A DNA stretch of 64,000 nucleotides, taken from positions 868,001-932,000 of the forward strand of contig OZ037907.1 of NCBI GenBank assembly GCA_964035575.1, read 5' to 3'. Source of the DNA: Rhynchopus sp. YZ270_cl-10. Its lineage: Eukaryota; Euglenozoa; Diplonemea; Diplonemida; Diplonemidae. How positions within the stretch are numbered: the first letter of the stretch is position 1; each line of letters begins with the position of its first letter. Below the pieces are notes generated by a model. The model searched no databases and was not told the origin of the DNA. It worked only from the letters and a program-made list of their open reading frames with translations. Shown here in pieces: positions 63,649 to 64,000 of this stretch. The translations under genes and the position numbers were made by a program.

Positions 63649-64000
63649 ATGACAGCCGCTGAAGCCGACAGCTTCTCTTCATTGATAACCGTTTTGTCAC
63701 AACGGGGGTATTTTACGGATTGCGGAGCACGAGACTTTCCTTACAAATGGGATCCTGTTGGGGTGAAGGCAGGGCGGTGCAGTGCCTTTCGTGCAGTTCT
63801 GTGCTATGAGCTGTGCTACCGCGATGAAGGGGTGGTCTCTTACGTGAGGGGGCTGCCTGCAGGGGGGAGAAGGTTCTCTCATTTAGCTGACGACGCTGCT
63901 GTGCTTGAAGGGGCGGAGGAGCTGTTGGCTGGCTGGAGGGAGGAGGGTGTCGTGCCGCATGAGGCGTGCCTGCCACGCCCTTCGCTGGCATGTCTCGCAG
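63649..64000 (+). CDS. 5' part of an unidentified gene, cut by the window edge
   Basis: The ATG at 63649 follows a long CT tract (acceptor at 63570) and opens a frame that runs unbroken for 117 codons to the window end. It begins MTAAEADSFSSLITVLSQRG, then DFPYKWDPVGVKAGRCSAF, RAVLCYELCYRDEGVVSYV and EELLAGWREEGVV. GC-rich, as the neighbouring genes. It recalls small alpha-helical domains of centriolar/axonemal proteins, but this is only an impression. Confidence 0.75.
   Translation, partial: MTAAEADSFSSLITVLSQRGYFTDCGARDFPYKWDPVGVKAGRCSAFRAVLCYELCYRDEGVVSYVRGLPAGGRRFSHLADDAAVLEGAEELLAGWREEGVVPHEACLPRPSLACLA

Noticed and set aside
1-64000. tRNA or rRNA genes
   Set aside because: I looked for cloverleaf and rRNA-like stretches on both strands and found none; the GGTTCATC of R5 is short of a B box and lacks an A box.

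Overview
The window looks like nuclear DNA of a protist, and I read it as a euglenozoan, possibly a diplonemid. All recognisable host genes lie on the + strand. Most start codons follow a pyrimidine-rich stretch ending in AG, as expected for spliced-leader acceptor sites on polycistronic transcripts. The adenylate cyclases resemble kinetoplastid receptor-type cyclases in the catalytic region. A few GT-AG cis introns are also present. The lineage is an inference; the strand bias, acceptors and introns can be seen directly.

Bases 1-7580 are a satellite array of about 200 copies of a 38-bp unit with higher-order structure, running off the left edge. Bases 7581-14320 hold a small ZNF706-like zinc-finger gene with one intron, GC-rich hairpins, unassigned exon-like fragments, a 955-bp TA-flanked DNA transposon and a Polinton fossil.

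Bases 14321-38847 are the main gene run: a large PH-like/coiled-coil protein, a membrane NYN-nuclease-like protein, a protein with a stopless 3n intron, a PH protein with an acidic Pro-rich centre, a propeller-like protein, a four-exon gene beginning with a YbaB/EbfC domain, signal peptide peptidase, and a second PH-like protein. Bases 38848-43772 are mostly mobile DNA: a 2.2-kb foldback element with 290-bp inverted repeats and a second, inverted copy of the 955-bp transposon.

Bases 43773-54878 carry a head-to-tail duplication of a two-gene cassette (IQ-motif protein plus adenylate cyclase). In copy A the IQ gene is intact and the cyclase has lost its first 50 codons to a stop. In copy B the IQ gene is a pseudogene and the cyclase is whole. 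Each copy carries one private TA-flanked element whose empty site is preserved in the other copy. Bases 55046-64000 hold a third PH-like paralogue, a cryptic small-exon gene, a helical-repeat (PPR-like) protein, a large basic/acidic protein and the 5' end of one more gene.

The intergenic DNA and introns hold several families of short dispersed repeats, almost all in the same orientation as the genes. Some fold into hairpins with paired base changes. These families, the PH-like gene family and the diverged cyclase pair are the least explained parts of the window.
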